Source: an uncultured Prevotellaceae bacterium (GTDB lineage Bacteria > Bacteroidota > Bacteroidia > Bacteroidales > Bacteroidaceae). From it: a stretch of 13,583 nt of DNA. Position numbers and translations under genes: made by a program. The DNA lies in assembly GCA_946407325.1 (NCBI GenBank), contig CAMJNN010000025.1, positions 1-13,583 of the forward strand, in the 5' to 3' direction. This document shows positions 12,962-13,583 of this stretch, piece after piece (position 1 is the stretch's first letter; every line of letters starts with the position of its first letter). The notes under the pieces are model-generated. The model was not told the DNA's origin. It saw only the letters and a list, made by a program, of their open reading frames with translations, and made no database searches.

Positions 12962-13583
12962 ATGAATAAAAAGTTATTTACCTTGTTTTTGAGTCTGCTC
13001 TTCTGCTGCATGCTTGTAAATGCACAGGAAGGGCAAAAGAGTGAACTTCAGCAGCGAGCTGAGACTGAAGATGCCAGAAATAATATCGCAGCCGCTCGTT
13101 CGTTGTTTATCCGTGCTTTCGACGACTATGCTGGCAAGGGTCAGATAAAGTTGGGGGTAGAATGTGGTACAAAGGCTACAGCATTGTATCATAAGGAAAA
13201 TTTTTATAAAGAAGGTTTCGAACTACTACGGCGTGTTGACCAAGCTATTAGTGCAGAGGAACAGAAGGGTGGCAAAACCTTACCTGAATTGCATTATTTA
13301 GTGACCAAGGAACGTTTGCAGATGTATATCAAGATGAGAAATACGGCACGTGCCATGGATCAGATCAATACAATGGAAAGTCAGGTGAAAACTGCCAACG
13401 ATGAGAACCTGATGAGCGATTTGTTATACAACAAAGCTATTTATCATTACACCTTTGGACAGATTTCACAAGGAGATGCCGTATTTAAGGAGATGGCCAC
13501 CAAACTGACTGCTCAGAAAGAATATGACAAGATAGATGAAGTGTATCAGACCCTGATTGCCAATGGCAAAAAGAGCAATAATG
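12962..13583 (+). CDS. Secreted helical-repeat protein, N-terminal part (partial)
   Basis: The first 207 codons of a gene that runs off the window; no stop is reached. Residues 1-21 are a signal peptide (MNKKLFTLFLSLLFCCMLVNA, cut before QEGQ). The rest is predicted to be alpha-helical in antiparallel pairs of roughly 35-40 residues (NNIAAARSLFIRAFDDYAGKGQ, ECGTKATALYHKENFYKEGFELLRRVDQAI, then LHYLVTKERLQMYIKMRNTARAMDQI), in the style of tetratricopeptide repeats. Bacteroidales encode many periplasmic TPR proteins that continue into a transmembrane segment and a histidine kinase or DNA-binding domain. That could be the case here, but the defining part lies outside the window. It begins 19 bases after the nucleoside kinase gene and is probably on the same transcript. 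Confidence 0.75.
   Translation, partial: MNKKLFTLFLSLLFCCMLVNAQEGQKSELQQRAETEDARNNIAAARSLFIRAFDDYAGKGQIKLGVECGTKATALYHKENFYKEGFELLRRVDQAISAEEQKGGKTLPELHYLVTKERLQMYIKMRNTARAMDQINTMESQVKTANDENLMSDLLYNKAIYHYTFGQISQGDAVFKEMATKLTAQKEYDKIDEVYQTLIANGKKSNN

Overview
The window reads as ordinary chromosome of a Bacteroidales bacterium (Bacteroides/Prevotella-like). The signs are promoters of the Bacteroidetes form (TTTG, about 19 bases, TAnnTTTG), no Shine-Dalgarno sequences before the starts, several secreted or outer-membrane beta-barrel proteins, a large glycosidase lipoprotein, and tightly packed genes. I saw no mobile element, CRISPR array, tRNA or rRNA. No stretch over 300 bases lacks a gene; the longest gap is 189 bases (934-1122).

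Layout. (1) 1-933, plus strand: the end of an ammonium transporter (AmtB family), then a small TorF-like outer-membrane barrel, closed by an intrinsic terminator at 985-1017. (2) 1068-4966: a single-gene unit with a near-consensus promoter, a 1267-residue family 2 glycoside hydrolase lipoprotein and a hairpin terminator shared with the convergent operon. (3) 9258-4952, minus strand: a compact three-gene operon of calcium-type P-type ATPase, RibF (FMN/FAD synthesis) and a CPBP intramembrane protease. The ATPase and ribF are one base apart, and ribF and the protease share ATGA. (4) 9279-10734, plus strand: a 52-residue rubredoxin followed ten bases later by a DcaP-like outer-membrane barrel protein, diverging from the ATPase operon. 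(5) 11144-10731, minus strand: a Fur-family metalloregulator whose stop codon overlaps that of the barrel protein. (6) 11278 to the end, plus strand: a nucleoside kinase-like protein with N-terminal domains resembling threonyl-tRNA synthetase, then the start of a secreted helical-repeat protein cut by the window edge.

The ammonium channel and its neighbouring barrel suggest paired inner- and outer-membrane handling of a nitrogen source. The glycosidase probably acts in the periplasm on a carbohydrate, with no SusC/SusD pair beside it. The other units are housekeeping: cofactor synthesis, ion export, redox and metal regulation. The points most worth a second look are the synthetase-kinase fusion, the overlapping convergent ends at the fur gene with a strong hairpin inside it, a dyad at the fur promoter, and the rubredoxin-barrel pairing. 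I found no convincing evidence of an undescribed multi-gene system.
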